Source: an uncultured Mediterraneibacter sp.
Lineage (GTDB): Bacteria > Bacillota > Clostridia > Lachnospirales > Lachnospiraceae
Length of the DNA stretch: 64,000 bases
Assembly (NCBI GenBank): GCA_944376695.1
Contig: CALWDM010000001.1
Span: 114,173 to 178,172 of the forward strand
Direction: 5' to 3'
In this document: positions 42,273 through 51,785 of the stretch, piece after piece
How the letters are laid out: each line of letters begins with the position of its first letter
How positions within the stretch are numbered: the first letter of the stretch is position 1
The notes under the pieces: generated by a model
What the model saw: only the letters and a program-made list of their open reading frames with translations
Databases searched by the model: none
Told to the model about the DNA's origin: nothing
Program-made: the position numbers and the translations under genes

Positions 42273-43367
42273 TCACTCTTCCTCTTCCTTTACCGCTTCA
42301 GTTTCCTCTGGCTGTTCGGACTGAAGCGCCTTCATGCTCAGGCTGATCTTCTTTTCCGCCTCATTGAGATCAACAATCTTTGCGCTAATCTCCTGTCCAA
42401 TGGAAAGTATATCAGACGGCTTGTCCACATGATCTCTGGAAATCTGCGATACATGAAGCAGTGCGTCGACCCCCGGCGCAAGCTCAACAAATGCGCCGAA
42501 ATCTGTCATTCTGGCAATTTTGCCTGTGATAACTTTTCCGACTGCGAAATCCTCTGCGGCATTTGCCCACGGATTTGTCTCCGGAAACTTCAGGCTGAGT
42601 GCGATTTTTGTATCATGGATATCTTTTACAAGAACTGTAAGCTTATCGCCAACATGGAATACTTTCTTCGGATTGTCAACCCTGCCCCATGACATCTCTG
42701 AAATATGCAGCAGGCCGTCAACGCCGCCGAGATCAACAAATGCGCCAAAATCTGTCACATTCTTAACGATACCTTCGATCCTGTCGCCGATCTGAAGTCT
42801 TGCAAAAAGCTCTTTCTGCTTCTCTGCGCGCTCAGCTACAAGGAGCTGTCTCCTGTCGCCGATCACACGGTTCCTTCTCGGATTGAACTCGCTGATTACA
42901 AACTCGATCTCCTGACCTTCGTATTTACTGAGATCTTTCTCGTAAGAGTCAGACACAAGGCTCGCCGGGATAAATACTCTGACCTCATCCACTGTCGCGC
43001 AGATACCGCCGCCCAGGATCTGCGTAACTGTTGCCTTAAGAACCTCTTTGTTCTCATAAGCCTCGCGCAGTCTCTCGTTTCCTTTCTCAGCGGCAAGTCT
43101 CTTGTATGTAAGAAGGACCTGTCCTTCGCCGTCATTTACTTTCAGAACTTTGACGGTCATTGTGTCGCCAACGGAAACGACTGTTGTCAGATCGATGGAC
43201 TGATCGTTGGAATATTCATTCTTCGTGATAATACCGTCCGCCTTATAGCCGATGTTCAGGATAATCTCATCCGGCTTTACATCGATAACAGTACCCTCAA
43301 CGACCTCCCCGTTATGAATTGTTTTGAATGACTCGTCTAACATCTGTTCAAAAGATAACTCTGACAT
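42273..43367 (-). CDS. rpsA: 30S ribosomal protein S1-like protein (four S1 domains)
   Basis: A 364-residue RNA-binding protein with four S1 repeats, each with the EGxV...GAFVDLG-type core: EGTVIDVKPDEIILNIGYKA, ATVTQILGGGICATVDEV, EGIVKNVTDFGAFVDLGG and TGKIARMTDFGAFVELAPG. It is shorter than the six-repeat E. coli S1, as is normal in Bacillota. ATG 43367 is set by GGAGG upstream. The first 20 bases overlap the end of ispH; in several Clostridia the two are fused into one protein, whereas here they are separate but coupled. Confidence 0.92.
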   Translation of the reverse strand: MSELSFEQMLDESFKTIHNGEVVEGTVIDVKPDEIILNIGYKADGIITKNEYSNDQSIDLTTVVSVGDTMTVKVLKVNDGEGQVLLTYKRLAAEKGNERLREAYENKEVLKATVTQILGGGICATVDEVRVFIPASLVSDSYEKDLSKYEGQEIEFVISEFNPRRNRVIGDRRQLLVAERAEKQKELFARLQIGDRIEGIVKNVTDFGAFVDLGGVDGLLHISEMSWGRVDNPKKVFHVGDKLTVLVKDIHDTKIALSLKFPETNPWANAAEDFAVGKVITGKIARMTDFGAFVELAPGVDALLHVSQISRDHVDKPSDILSIGQEISAKIVDLNEAEKKISLSMKALQSEQPEETEAVKEEEE

Positions 43368-44199
43368 TATTTTGAACCTCCTCAATTATATTGTTGGGCG
43401 TGGATGCCCCTGCTGTAATACCTACTGTTTCCACTGACCCTAATTGATTCAAATTCAAATCGTCAAGTGTCTGAATATAGTACGTATTGTTACATGCCAT
43501 CCGGCAAATTTCAAATAACTTCTGGGTATTGGAACTATGTTTGTCACCAATCACTATCATAGCATCCACCGATTCCGCGATGCTCTGAGCCTCTGTCTGG
43601 CGTTCTTTCGTAGCATTGCAGATTGTATTTAAAACACTTACATCATAACTCTTTTTCTTGATAATTTCAACTAAATCTTTAAATTTATTGTAATTAAATG
43701 TCGTCTGCGAAACCACGCATATTTTCTCATTTTTCTGAAATTCACTGCTCTGAGCGCTTTCTATATCCCGGATGACAGTAACCCGGTCGCCTGCCCACCC
43801 CCTGATGCCCTGAACTTCGGGATGCTCAGGATTACCAATAATGACAATATGCGCTCCGGCAGCGCTTTCCCTGCTTACAATGCCGTGGATCTTCTTTACA
43901 AACGGACAGGTTGCGTCTACAATATGTATTCCTTTTGCATACATCTTATCATAGATCCTCTTTTCCACGCCGTGGGACCGGATAATGACCGTTCCGCCGG
44001 AGAGCCTGTCCAGTTCTTCCTCCGAGCGGAGCACGACGATCCCTTTCCTCTCCATATCCTTTACCACTTCTTCGTTATGGATGATCGGACCGTACGTATA
44101 GATTTTCTCATCACAGGTATCCACCTGCTCATAAACCGTATCCACGGCACGTCTTACGCCAAAACAAAATCCGGCTGTTTTCGCCTTGATTACCTTCAT
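43348..44199 (-). CDS. ispH: 4-hydroxy-3-methylbut-2-enyl diphosphate reductase
   Basis: The iron-sulfur enzyme of the last step of the MEP isoprenoid pathway, reducing HMBPP to IPP and DMAPP. The 283-residue protein has the three cluster cysteines in GFCFGVRRAV, DATCPFVKKIH and TICNATKERQ, the His in RSHGV, and the TTFNYNKF segment. All catalytic residues appear present. It lies 15 bases after cmk and overlaps the S1 gene; the cmk-ispH-rpsA order is conserved in Clostridia. Confidence 0.96.
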   Translation of the reverse strand: MKVIKAKTAGFCFGVRRAVDTVYEQVDTCDEKIYTYGPIIHNEEVVKDMERKGIVVLRSEEELDRLSGGTVIIRSHGVEKRIYDKMYAKGIHIVDATCPFVKKIHGIVSRESAAGAHIVIIGNPEHPEVQGIRGWAGDRVTVIRDIESAQSSEFQKNEKICVVSQTTFNYNKFKDLVEIIKKKSYDVSVLNTICNATKERQTEAQSIAESVDAMIVIGDKHSSNTQKLFEICRMACNNTYYIQTLDDLNLNQLGSVETVGITAGASTPNNIIEEVQNNVRVIF

Positions 44200-44214
44200 T
44201 TTCTGAAATCTCCT

Positions 44215-44871
44215 TTACTTACAGTAAGAACAGATCGTATCCACCACTTCCTGCACCGTCATATCTGAACTGTCCAGGAGCACTGCGTCCTCCGCCTGTT
44301 TCAGCGGCGCGATCTCTCTTGTCATATCGCGCGCATCGCGTTCCCTGATGTCATGTGCGATAGATTCCAGATCACACATTTCTCCTTTTTCTCTCAGCTC
44401 ATCATATCTGCGCTTTGCCCTTGTCTCCACACTTGCAGTGAGATAGATCTTTACATCCGCATTGGGAAGGATATTCGTCCCGATATCTCTGCCATCCATG
44501 ATCACATCCTGTGTCCTCGCAAGACTGCGCTGAAGTTCAAGAAGCTTTTCCCGCACCGCAGGGATCGCTGATGTCCTGGAAGCCATATTGCCGACCTCTT
44601 CTGTGCGGAGCATGGATGTCACATTCTCGCCGTTCAGATATACCTGCTGTACTCCATTCTCATATGCGATCGTCACTTCCGCATCTTTGCATGCCGCTGT
44701 CACCGCGTCTTTATCCTCCGCACGGACTCCTTTTTTCAGGAAATGGATCGCAAGCCCTCTGTACATGGCTCCTGTATCTACATATATATATCCTTTTTCT
44801 TTCGCGACCAGCTTTGCGATCGTACTCTTTCCGGCGCCGGCCGGTCCGTCGATTGCTACGTTATAACCCAT
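44215..44871 (-). CDS. cmk: Cytidylate kinase
   Basis: Phosphorylates CMP and dCMP with ATP. The 218-residue protein starts MGYNVAIDGPAGAGKSTIAK with the P-loop, followed by YVDTGAMYRGLA, the DGRDIGTNILPNADVKIYL motif and RAKRRYDELREKG. ATG 44871 has AGGAGGA upstream; an in-frame start at 44970 would add unrelated residues. It heads the cmk-ispH-S1 unit. Confidence 0.96.
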   Translation of the reverse strand: MGYNVAIDGPAGAGKSTIAKLVAKEKGYIYVDTGAMYRGLAIHFLKKGVRAEDKDAVTAACKDAEVTIAYENGVQQVYLNGENVTSMLRTEEVGNMASRTSAIPAVREKLLELQRSLARTQDVIMDGRDIGTNILPNADVKIYLTASVETRAKRRYDELREKGEMCDLESIAHDIRERDARDMTREIAPLKQAEDAVLLDSSDMTVQEVVDTICSYCK

Positions 44872-44933
44872 GATGTCCTCCTCATATAAAACTAAATCCA
44901 GTATACCCCGGGAGAGGCTGATGCACAAGGAAT

Positions 44934-46160
44934 TTATGCATTCAGCCCTGCCAGATATCCCGTGCTCCACGCGATCTGGAGATTATAACCTCCGGTCACA
45001 GCATCCAGATCAAGCACCTCTCCGGCAAAATAAAGACCATTGACAAGTTTTGACTCCATGGTTCCCGGATCGATCTCTTTTACAGACACGCCGCCTTTTG
45101 TGATGATGGCCGCATTATACCCCCTCAGTCCCGTAAGGGTCATGCTGAAGTCTTTGATCAGACGCACAAAATGCAGGCGTTCTTCTTTTGTGACCTCGTT
45201 TACTTTTTTCTCGTCAGGGATTCCGGAAAGTTCAACGATCACGGGTTTCAATTTTGAGGGAAAGAGACTGTCGACCGCGTTTTTAAACTGCCGGTTATGG
45301 TTCGCTTCAAATTCCCGCAGCACCCTTTTATCCAGCTGTTCTTCCGTAAGCGCGGGTTTCAGGTCGATATGGAGTGTCAGAGGATGTTCTCTCAGCTTTT
45401 TCCCCACAATACTGCTGGCGCTCAATATCACAGGGCCGGTTACTCCGTAATGAGTAAAGAGCATTTCTCCAAACTCTTCATACAGCTTTTTCTTTCCGTC
45501 AGTGATCCGTATCTCAACGTTGCGCAGAGACAGTCCCATTAATTCTCTGGCATACCATTCTTTCACTTCCATCGGAACCAGCGCCGGGGAAAGGTCTGTC
45601 ACTTTATGCCCGCACTCCCGTGCAAACCGATAGCCGTCTCCTGTAGAGCCGGTGGAAGGATACGAGATTCCTCCTGTCGCGATGATGACTGCGTCAGCAT
45701 GCAGTTCTTTTCCGGAGGAGAGGCGGACTCCTGTCACCCTGCCGTCATCTGCAAGTATCTCATTTGCTTCCATCCTCAGTCTGACTTCGACTCCGAGCCG
45801 TTTCATTTCCTGTTCCAGCGCCCGGATCACGTCAGAAGAATGGTCGGATGCGGGAAAAACTCTGCCGCCTCTCTCCACTTTTGTCTTCACGCCAAGTTCC
45901 TCAAAAAAATCTATGACCTGATCATTTGTCATGGTGTAAAAACTGCTGTACAGAAATTTCGGGTTGCTGACCACCGCGGAAAAAAGTTCCTCAATATCCC
46001 CGGCATTCGTGATATTGCATCTTCCTTTACCTGTAATGAACAGCTTCTTTCCCAGCTTCTCGTTTTTTTCGATCAAAAGGACATTCTTTCCGTTCCGGGC
46101 CGCGGTGACCGCCGCCATCATTCCAGCCGCGCCGCCGCCAGCCACAAGGATCTTACGCAT
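44934..46160 (-). CDS. HI0933/BaiN-family FAD-dependent oxidoreductase
   Basis: A 408-residue flavoprotein. The N-terminal FAD-binding Rossmann motif VAGGGAAGMMAAVTAA is followed by LGKKLFITGKGRCNITNAG, the signature of this family. The middle has ATGGISYPSTGSTGDGY, and the C-terminus ends FAGEVLDLDAVTGGYNLQIA, again typical. BaiN of Clostridium scindens belongs here and acts on bile-acid intermediates, but most family members have no known substrate, so I do not assign one. ATG 46160 follows AAAGGAAG. The start overlaps the RpiR regulator gene by eight bases. Confidence 0.88.
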   Translation of the reverse strand: MRKILVAGGGAAGMMAAVTAARNGKNVLLIEKNEKLGKKLFITGKGRCNITNAGDIEELFSAVVSNPKFLYSSFYTMTNDQVIDFFEELGVKTKVERGGRVFPASDHSSDVIRALEQEMKRLGVEVRLRMEANEILADDGRVTGVRLSSGKELHADAVIIATGGISYPSTGSTGDGYRFARECGHKVTDLSPALVPMEVKEWYARELMGLSLRNVEIRITDGKKKLYEEFGEMLFTHYGVTGPVILSASSIVGKKLREHPLTLHIDLKPALTEEQLDKRVLREFEANHNRQFKNAVDSLFPSKLKPVIVELSGIPDEKKVNEVTKEERLHFVRLIKDFSMTLTGLRGYNAAIITKGGVSVKEIDPGTMESKLVNGLYFAGEVLDLDAVTGGYNLQIAWSTGYLAGLNA

Positions 46161-47142
46161 CTGCCCGTGCTTCCTTTCCATCTTTTTTTCCTTTATCCGG
46201 TTCTTCTGCAGTACCCTTCGCTTTTTCCATGCTGTTTACAGAAAATGAGTCGCTCACCGGATTCAGCTCATCGCCGCTGTACACCTGGTATTCGCCCCAG
46301 AGCTGCTCCAGTGTTTCCAGTGTTGAGACAACCTCTTTCTGCTTCTTCATACACAGCGCGACGACAAGGGCATTGATTACGCTCAGAGGCGCAACAAGGG
46401 AATCCACGATAGACGCCATATCGCTGCGCGCGATCAGGTTGCAGGAGGAATACAGGTTCATGGGGGAATGGATGCTGTCTGTCAGTGTAATCACCTTTGC
46501 CTTCCGGTTGCTGGCAAATTCCAGAGCCTTTAGGGCACGCATGGAATATCTCGGGAAACTGATGCCTATGATCACGTCTCTCTCATTAATGCGTATCAAT
46601 TGTTCAAATATCTCGCTGGAACTGTTTGTGGCCACTGTCGTCACGTCTTCACAGATCAGATTCAGGTAAAATCCGAGAAACGACGCCAGCGGAGCGCAGC
46701 TCCTGATCCCGATCACATAGATCCTCTTTGCTCCGAGTATCGTGTCGATGGCAAGATTGAACGCCTTGTGGTCGATCACGGATAGGGTCTGTTTGATTTT
46801 CTCAATATCTGAATTCAGGACTGTCTCCAGTATCTCGCTCTGGCTGATCCGCCCATACGTGACCTCCATCCTCTGGATCGAATTCAGCTTATTCCTCACC
46901 AGTTCTTCCAAAGCCTTCTGGAATCCCGGATATCCGCTGTATCCAAGCTGGATGGCAAAACGGACGACCGTAGACTCACTAACCCCTACGGTCTCTCCCA
47001 GCCTCGCCGCTGTCAGAAAAACCGCTTTGTCATAGTTGTTGCATACATAATCCGCCAGCCTGCGCTGTCCTTTACTCATTTTTGCATACTTTTCTTCAAT
47101 CCTGAGGATCAATTCATTTGTCGTATTTTCTGCTGTTTCCAT
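46153..47142 (-). CDS. MurR/RpiR-family transcriptional regulator
   Basis: A 329-residue repressor or activator. The N-terminal HTH_6 domain (~1-80) has KGQRRLADYVCNNYDKAVFL and LGETVGVSESTVVRFAIQLG; a SIS sugar-phosphate-binding domain (~125-260) has GAKRIYVIGIRSCAPLASFL and GISFPRYSMRALKALEFASN. The last ~40 residues are charged (Lys/Glu/Asp-rich) and lie beyond the SIS domain. It lies upstream of and overlaps the flavoprotein gene, and follows the M24 peptidase gene by 91 bases. The target and effector sugar phosphate cannot be told. Confidence 0.9.
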   Translation of the reverse strand: METAENTTNELILRIEEKYAKMSKGQRRLADYVCNNYDKAVFLTAARLGETVGVSESTVVRFAIQLGYSGYPGFQKALEELVRNKLNSIQRMEVTYGRISQSEILETVLNSDIEKIKQTLSVIDHKAFNLAIDTILGAKRIYVIGIRSCAPLASFLGFYLNLICEDVTTVATNSSSEIFEQLIRINERDVIIGISFPRYSMRALKALEFASNRKAKVITLTDSIHSPMNLYSSCNLIARSDMASIVDSLVAPLSVINALVVALCMKKQKEVVSTLETLEQLWGEYQVYSGDELNPVSDSFSVNSMEKAKGTAEEPDKGKKDGKEARADA

Positions 47143-47233
47143 ACTGTTATATTCTATCCTTTATTTTAATTGTCCGCCGTACTTTTCCCGGCTTTCTCAA
47201 TGCATCTTACGCATGGCCTCCCACAGGAAAATC

Positions 47234-49021
47234 TCAGACAGGTCTTGTATATTCTTTTAACCATATCTTTTCCTCTTCATTCAGATAAGGCGAGACAGCT
47301 CCAAAGACTTGCTTATGATAATCATTGAGCATGGTCCGCTCTTCTTCCGTCATCTGCTCCGGCAGCAGAGCGTCAAGATCAATGGGAACAAAAGTCAGCG
47401 GTTCGAAATGCATGAACTGACCGTATCCATTCTTTTCGTCCTCGCACACGAGAAGCTCATTCTCAAGCCGGATACCGTGAGAGCCTTCTACATAAATTCC
47501 CGGTTCATCCGTTATTACCATGTTCTTTTCCAGGACCGGCGCCGGCGTCTTTCCTTCTTTCCAGCGGAAATTCACAGGGGGTTCATGTACATTGAGAAGG
47601 TACCCCACTCCGTGCCCTGTTCCATGATTAAAATTCACCCGCTTCTTCCAGTACACCTCCCGTGCGATGCAGTCCAGGTTTGCTCCGCTGCACCCGTGAA
47701 GAAATACTGTATTCATCAGCCGGAGCATTGCCCGGGCAGTCAGAGTAAAATCTTCCTTTTCCCTCTGGGAGACTTCCCCAAGAGCCACTGTCCGCGTGAT
47801 ATCCGTTGACCCTTCGATGTAATGTCCGCCAGTATCTGTCAGCAGAAGCCTTCCCTCGAAGAGAACAGCATTCGACTTTTCTGACGCGCTGTAATGGACG
47901 ATCGCGCCGTGCTCCCCAAAAGCGCTGATCGGCTCAAAGCTTGCCTCCAGGTATCCGCCCTGCTCCCTGCGGAAATTCTCCAGCTTTTCGGCTGCGGATA
48001 TCTCCGTGATCTCCTGTTTTCCGATATTCTTTTTCAGCCAGTACATAAATCTGGTATGCGCCACTGCATCTTTTATGTGCGCCTTTTTAGTATTTTCGAT
48101 CTCCGTATCGTTTTTCATGCATTTCATCAGGACCTCAGGGTTTTCCGCTTCCCTGACCCCGATATTTTCCGGGAGCTTTCTGTACAGCGCATAATTCACC
48201 CTGTCCGGATCGAGCATGACACAGGATGAGGCTGGAAGCGCTGAAACCGCCTCCTGGATCTCATCATACGGGCGTATCCGAATGCCGTTTCCCGTAAGCG
48301 CTGCCTTCATCTCTGAGGAGAACTTTTTCTCCTCCGCAAAAAGGATCCCGCGGTCCATGTATAAGATCAGATAGCTTAAGACCAGGGGACAGTACGCGAT
48401 ATCATTTCCCCGGATATTGAGCAGCCAGGCAATGTCGTCCAGGCTTGTCAGGAGATGGACATCTGCCCCGAGTTCCTCCATTTTTCCGCGCACGCGCCCC
48501 AGCTTCGACGCTGCACTTTCTCCGGTATATTTTTCATCAAGGGCAAACGCCTTTTCTTCCGGCATCCGGGGTCTGTTCTCCCAGATCCGCCCGACAAGGT
48601 CGATCTCACAGGAAACTGTCCCGTTCTTTAACGCAGCCGTGTCTTCATAGCGCTTTCCTTCTTCGATGCCCACAGTCCTTCCGTCAAAACCGATAACGCC
48701 GTTTTCCGGAAGTTCTTTTTCCAAAAAAGCTTCGATCGTATCACATTCCGGCTCCCCGATCCTGCAGAGGACAATCCCGCTCCCTTTCAGTTCGTTTTCC
48801 GCCTGTATAAAGTATCTGCCGTCCGTCCACAGGCAGGCTTTGTCTCTTGTAAATACAGCGGTACCTGCCGAGCCGGTAAACCCTGTCATATATTGGCGTG
48901 TCTTAAAATAACTGCCCACATACTCACTTTGATGATAATCCGCCGAAGGGACGATCCAGATATCGATCCCTTCCCTCTCCATCTCGCCGCGCAGGGCAGC
49001 GATCCTGTCCGTAACTTTCAT
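47234..49021 (-). CDS. pepP: M24 family aminopeptidase P (Xaa-Pro aminopeptidase)
   Basis: A 595-residue cytoplasmic metallopeptidase that removes N-terminal residues before proline. Two creatinase-like N-terminal domains (~1-310) precede the pita-bread catalytic domain. Metal ligands are visible: TDTGGHYIEGSTDITRT (two Asp), NHGTGHGVGYLLNVHEPP (His), TDEPGIYVEGSHGIRLENE (two Glu). The size is that of the long form found in Clostridia and eukaryotes. ATG 49021 precedes KVTDRIAALRGEM. It stands alone between the oad operon terminator and the RpiR gene. Confidence 0.94.
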   Translation of the reverse strand: MKVTDRIAALRGEMEREGIDIWIVPSADYHQSEYVGSYFKTRQYMTGFTGSAGTAVFTRDKACLWTDGRYFIQAENELKGSGIVLCRIGEPECDTIEAFLEKELPENGVIGFDGRTVGIEEGKRYEDTAALKNGTVSCEIDLVGRIWENRPRMPEEKAFALDEKYTGESAASKLGRVRGKMEELGADVHLLTSLDDIAWLLNIRGNDIAYCPLVLSYLILYMDRGILFAEEKKFSSEMKAALTGNGIRIRPYDEIQEAVSALPASSCVMLDPDRVNYALYRKLPENIGVREAENPEVLMKCMKNDTEIENTKKAHIKDAVAHTRFMYWLKKNIGKQEITEISAAEKLENFRREQGGYLEASFEPISAFGEHGAIVHYSASEKSNAVLFEGRLLLTDTGGHYIEGSTDITRTVALGEVSQREKEDFTLTARAMLRLMNTVFLHGCSGANLDCIAREVYWKKRVNFNHGTGHGVGYLLNVHEPPVNFRWKEGKTPAPVLEKNMVITDEPGIYVEGSHGIRLENELLVCEDEKNGYGQFMHFEPLTFVPIDLDALLPEQMTEEERTMLNDYHKQVFGAVSPYLNEEEKIWLKEYTRPV

Positions 49022-49107
49022 CCGGAAGCCTCCATTATAAAAATTGAATTACTTTCTGTCCTCAAATCTTATATATCATAACACTAAACATCTTCTTGTA
49101 CAAATAG

Positions 49108-49147
49108 AAAATGAGGACCAATCCTCTCAGGGATCAGTCCTCTCATT
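49108..49147. terminator. Hairpin after the decarboxylase operon
   Basis: AAATGAGGAC pairs with GTCCTC-t-CATTT (one bulge), extended by ATCC/GGAT inside. It lies 28 bases past the oadA stop. The T-runs are short, so termination strength is uncertain; it could also serve genes on either side. Confidence 0.6.
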
Positions 49148-49174
49148 TCAAACCTGCTTTTATTATTTATCAGA

Positions 49175-50590
49175 TTATACCGGATAGGCGCCATTCTCAG
49201 TGTCCGCCACTGTTGCGTCAACCTTTGTCTGCTGTGCCTGTCTGTATTTGAAGAAATCTACAGCCACCTGCGGGAAGAGCGCGTATGTCAGTACATCTTC
49301 ATCCTGCTGGATCCACTGCTCACACTCTTTGCGGAGCGTATCCAGCTCGTTCGGGATGAGATCCGCCGGACGGCACGTAATGATCTCCGCGTTTTCCCCA
49401 AGGATCTTCTTCTGCAGATCCGGGTTCACTGGTTTTACTGTCGCGCCGTATTTTCCTGCAAGGATATCTTTTGTCTCCTTTGTCGCCACCTTGTAGCGCT
49501 CGCCCATCAGCACATTGAGCACTGCCTGGGTTCCCACGATCTGTGAGGACGGTGTGACAAGCGGCGGCTCGCCCAGGTCTTTACGCACGCGCGGAACTTC
49601 CTCCAGCACCTCATAAAATCTGTCCTCCGCTCCCTGCTCTTTCAGCTGGGATGTCAGGTTGGAGAGCATGCCGCCCGGCACCTGATAAAGGAGAGTCTTG
49701 ATATTTACGCCCAGGTTCTTCGGATTTAACAGGCCGCTCTCAAGCGCGTCGTCACGGATCGGACGGAAGTAGTCCGCGATCTCGGAGAGAAGCTGCTGAT
49801 CCAGTCCTGTATCATACGGAGTTCCCTTGAAGGTCTCCACCATAACCTCTGTCGCTGGCTGGGATGTGCCAAGCGCAAACGGTGACATTGCAGTATCGAT
49901 GATATCCGCGCCCGCCTCAACCGCTTTCAGGTATGTCATGGATGCGACGCCGGACGTATAGTGGGTGTGCATCTCGATCGGGATATCAACCGCTTCTTTC
50001 AGCGCTGTCACAAGCTCTGTCGCCTGATACGGGCAGAGGAGACCTGCCATATCCTTTACGCAGATAGAATTTGCGCCCATATCTTCAATCCGTTTTGCCA
50101 GATCCACCCAGTAGTCCAGTGTATACGCATCGCCGAGTGTATAGGACATAGCGACCTGCGCATGTGCCTTTTCTTTATTTGCCGCTGTGACTGCTGTCTG
50201 AAGATTGCGGATGTCATTCAGGCAGTCAAAGATGCGGATGATATCAATGCCGTTTGCCACAGATTTCTGAACAAAATACTCAACCACATCATCCGCATAC
50301 GGGCGGTAGCCAAGGATATTCTGTCCGCGGAAAAGCATCTGAAGCTTTGTGTTTTTGAAGCCGTCGCGGAATTTCCTCAGCCTCTCCCACGGATCTTCTT
50401 TGAGGAAGCGCAGGGAAGCGTCAAATGTAGCGCCGCCCCAGCACTCTACTGCGTGGTATCCTACTTTGTCCATCTTGTCGATGATCGGGAGCATCTGCTC
50501 TGTTGTCATCCTTGTAGCGATCAGTGACTGATGGGCGTCACGCAGGATCGTTTCTGTAATCTTAACTGGTTTCTTTTCCATTTCTGCCAT
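49175..50590 (-). CDS. oadA: Oxaloacetate decarboxylase alpha / pyruvate carboxylase B-type carboxyltransferase
   Basis: A 471-residue pyruvate carboxyltransferase. It transfers carboxyl between oxaloacetate/pyruvate and carboxybiotin. The barrel motifs ETILRDAHQSLIATRM (metal Asp), ICVKDMAGLL (carbamylated Lys) and EMHTHYTSGVAS (metal His pair) are intact, followed by the conserved carboxylase domain with GGMLSNLTSQLKEQG. There is no biotin-carrier domain at the C-terminus; the carrier is a separate gene upstream. ATG 50590 is set by GGAGG eight bases upstream. It is the last gene of the operon, 20 bases after oadB. Confidence 0.92.
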   Translation of the reverse strand: MAEMEKKPVKITETILRDAHQSLIATRMTTEQMLPIIDKMDKVGYHAVECWGGATFDASLRFLKEDPWERLRKFRDGFKNTKLQMLFRGQNILGYRPYADDVVEYFVQKSVANGIDIIRIFDCLNDIRNLQTAVTAANKEKAHAQVAMSYTLGDAYTLDYWVDLAKRIEDMGANSICVKDMAGLLCPYQATELVTALKEAVDIPIEMHTHYTSGVASMTYLKAVEAGADIIDTAMSPFALGTSQPATEVMVETFKGTPYDTGLDQQLLSEIADYFRPIRDDALESGLLNPKNLGVNIKTLLYQVPGGMLSNLTSQLKEQGAEDRFYEVLEEVPRVRKDLGEPPLVTPSSQIVGTQAVLNVLMGERYKVATKETKDILAGKYGATVKPVNPDLQKKILGENAEIITCRPADLIPNELDTLRKECEQWIQQDEDVLTYALFPQVAVDFFKYRQAQQTKVDATVADTENGAYPV

Positions 50591-50610
50591 TTCTCTGTCC
50601 TCCAAATCTA

Positions 50611-51762
50611 TTACTTAACGCCAAAGATCGCCATGAATGTCCCGGCAACGACCGCAGTACCTATGACGCCGGCCACATTCGGTCCCATCGCATGCATCAG
50701 AAGAAAGTTCGTCGGATCAGCCTCAGCACCCACCTTCTGGGAGACACGGGCCGCCATAGGAACGGCTGACACGCCCGCCGAGCCGATCAGCGGATTTACC
50801 TTGCCGCCGGACGCCCAGCACATAATCTTACCGAATACAACGCCTGCCGCTGTACCGAAGGCAAATGCGATCAGGCCGAGGATCACGATCTTGATCGTAT
50901 CCATGTTCAGGAAGGCCTCCGCACTCGTCGTAGCGCCTACGGATGTTCCGAGCAGGATCACGACGATATACATCAGGACATTTGCCGCTGTATCTGTCAG
51001 CTGTCTTACGACGCCGCACTCTTTGAACAGATTTCCGAGCATAAGCATACCGACCAGCGGAGCTGTCGTCGGAAGGATCACACAGACAACGATCGTGATG
51101 ATGACCGGGAACAGGATCCTCTCCAGTTTGGATACCGGACGGAGCTGTTCCATCTTGATCTTTCGCTCTTTCTCTGTTGTAAGAAGCTTCATGATCGGCG
51201 GCTGGATGATCGGAACGAGCGACATGTAAGAGTACGCCGCCACCGCGATCGGTCCCAGGATCGCCGTCTGCTGGAGCTTTCCTGCAAGGAAGATGGAGGT
51301 CGGTCCGTCAGCTCCGCCGATGATGGCGATCGCTGCCGCTGCCTTATCAGAGAATCCCATTGCCATGGCTCCCAGATAGGCCGCAAAGATACCGAACTGT
51401 GCCGCAGCTCCGAGAAGGAAACTCTTCGGATTCGCGATCAGCGGACCAAAGTCAGTCATCGCTCCGACTCCGAGGAAGATCAGAGACGGAAGGATCGACC
51501 ATTCGTCGAGCAGATAGAAGTAATACAGAAGTCCGCCTGTCCCGTTGGACGCATCTTCCGGCGCGATCATAATATCAGGATAGATATTTACCAGAAGCAT
51601 ACCAAAGGCGATCGGGACGAGCAGAAGCGGCTCAAAGCCGTGCCTGATCGCCAGATAGAGGAAGAGGCATGCAACGCCGATCATGATGAGATTTCCCACC
51701 GTCAGGTTCATGAAGGCGGTCTGCTCTACCAGATTCCCCAGTGTATTTATTATATATTCCAT
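50611..51762 (-). CDS. oadB: Sodium ion-translocating decarboxylase subunit beta
   Basis: A 383-residue membrane subunit that decarboxylates carboxybiotin and exports Na+. About ten helices and the family signature blocks are visible: FLGVGAMTDFGPLIANPKSF, AAIAIIGGADGPTSIFLAGK (the Gly-Gly-Ala-Asp region important for Na+ coupling), and near the end LLMHAMGPNVAGVIGTAVVAG. Length is normal for OadB/GcdB/MmdB. It lies between the biotin carrier gene and oadA, so it would use biotin charged by either carboxyltransferase encoded in the operon. Confidence 0.95.
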   Translation of the reverse strand: MEYIINTLGNLVEQTAFMNLTVGNLIMIGVACLFLYLAIRHGFEPLLLVPIAFGMLLVNIYPDIMIAPEDASNGTGGLLYYFYLLDEWSILPSLIFLGVGAMTDFGPLIANPKSFLLGAAAQFGIFAAYLGAMAMGFSDKAAAAIAIIGGADGPTSIFLAGKLQQTAILGPIAVAAYSYMSLVPIIQPPIMKLLTTEKERKIKMEQLRPVSKLERILFPVIITIVVCVILPTTAPLVGMLMLGNLFKECGVVRQLTDTAANVLMYIVVILLGTSVGATTSAEAFLNMDTIKIVILGLIAFAFGTAAGVVFGKIMCWASGGKVNPLIGSAGVSAVPMAARVSQKVGAEADPTNFLLMHAMGPNVAGVIGTAVVAGTFMAIFGVK

Positions 51763-51785
51763 TTGTCAAACCTCCTGGTGAGTAA

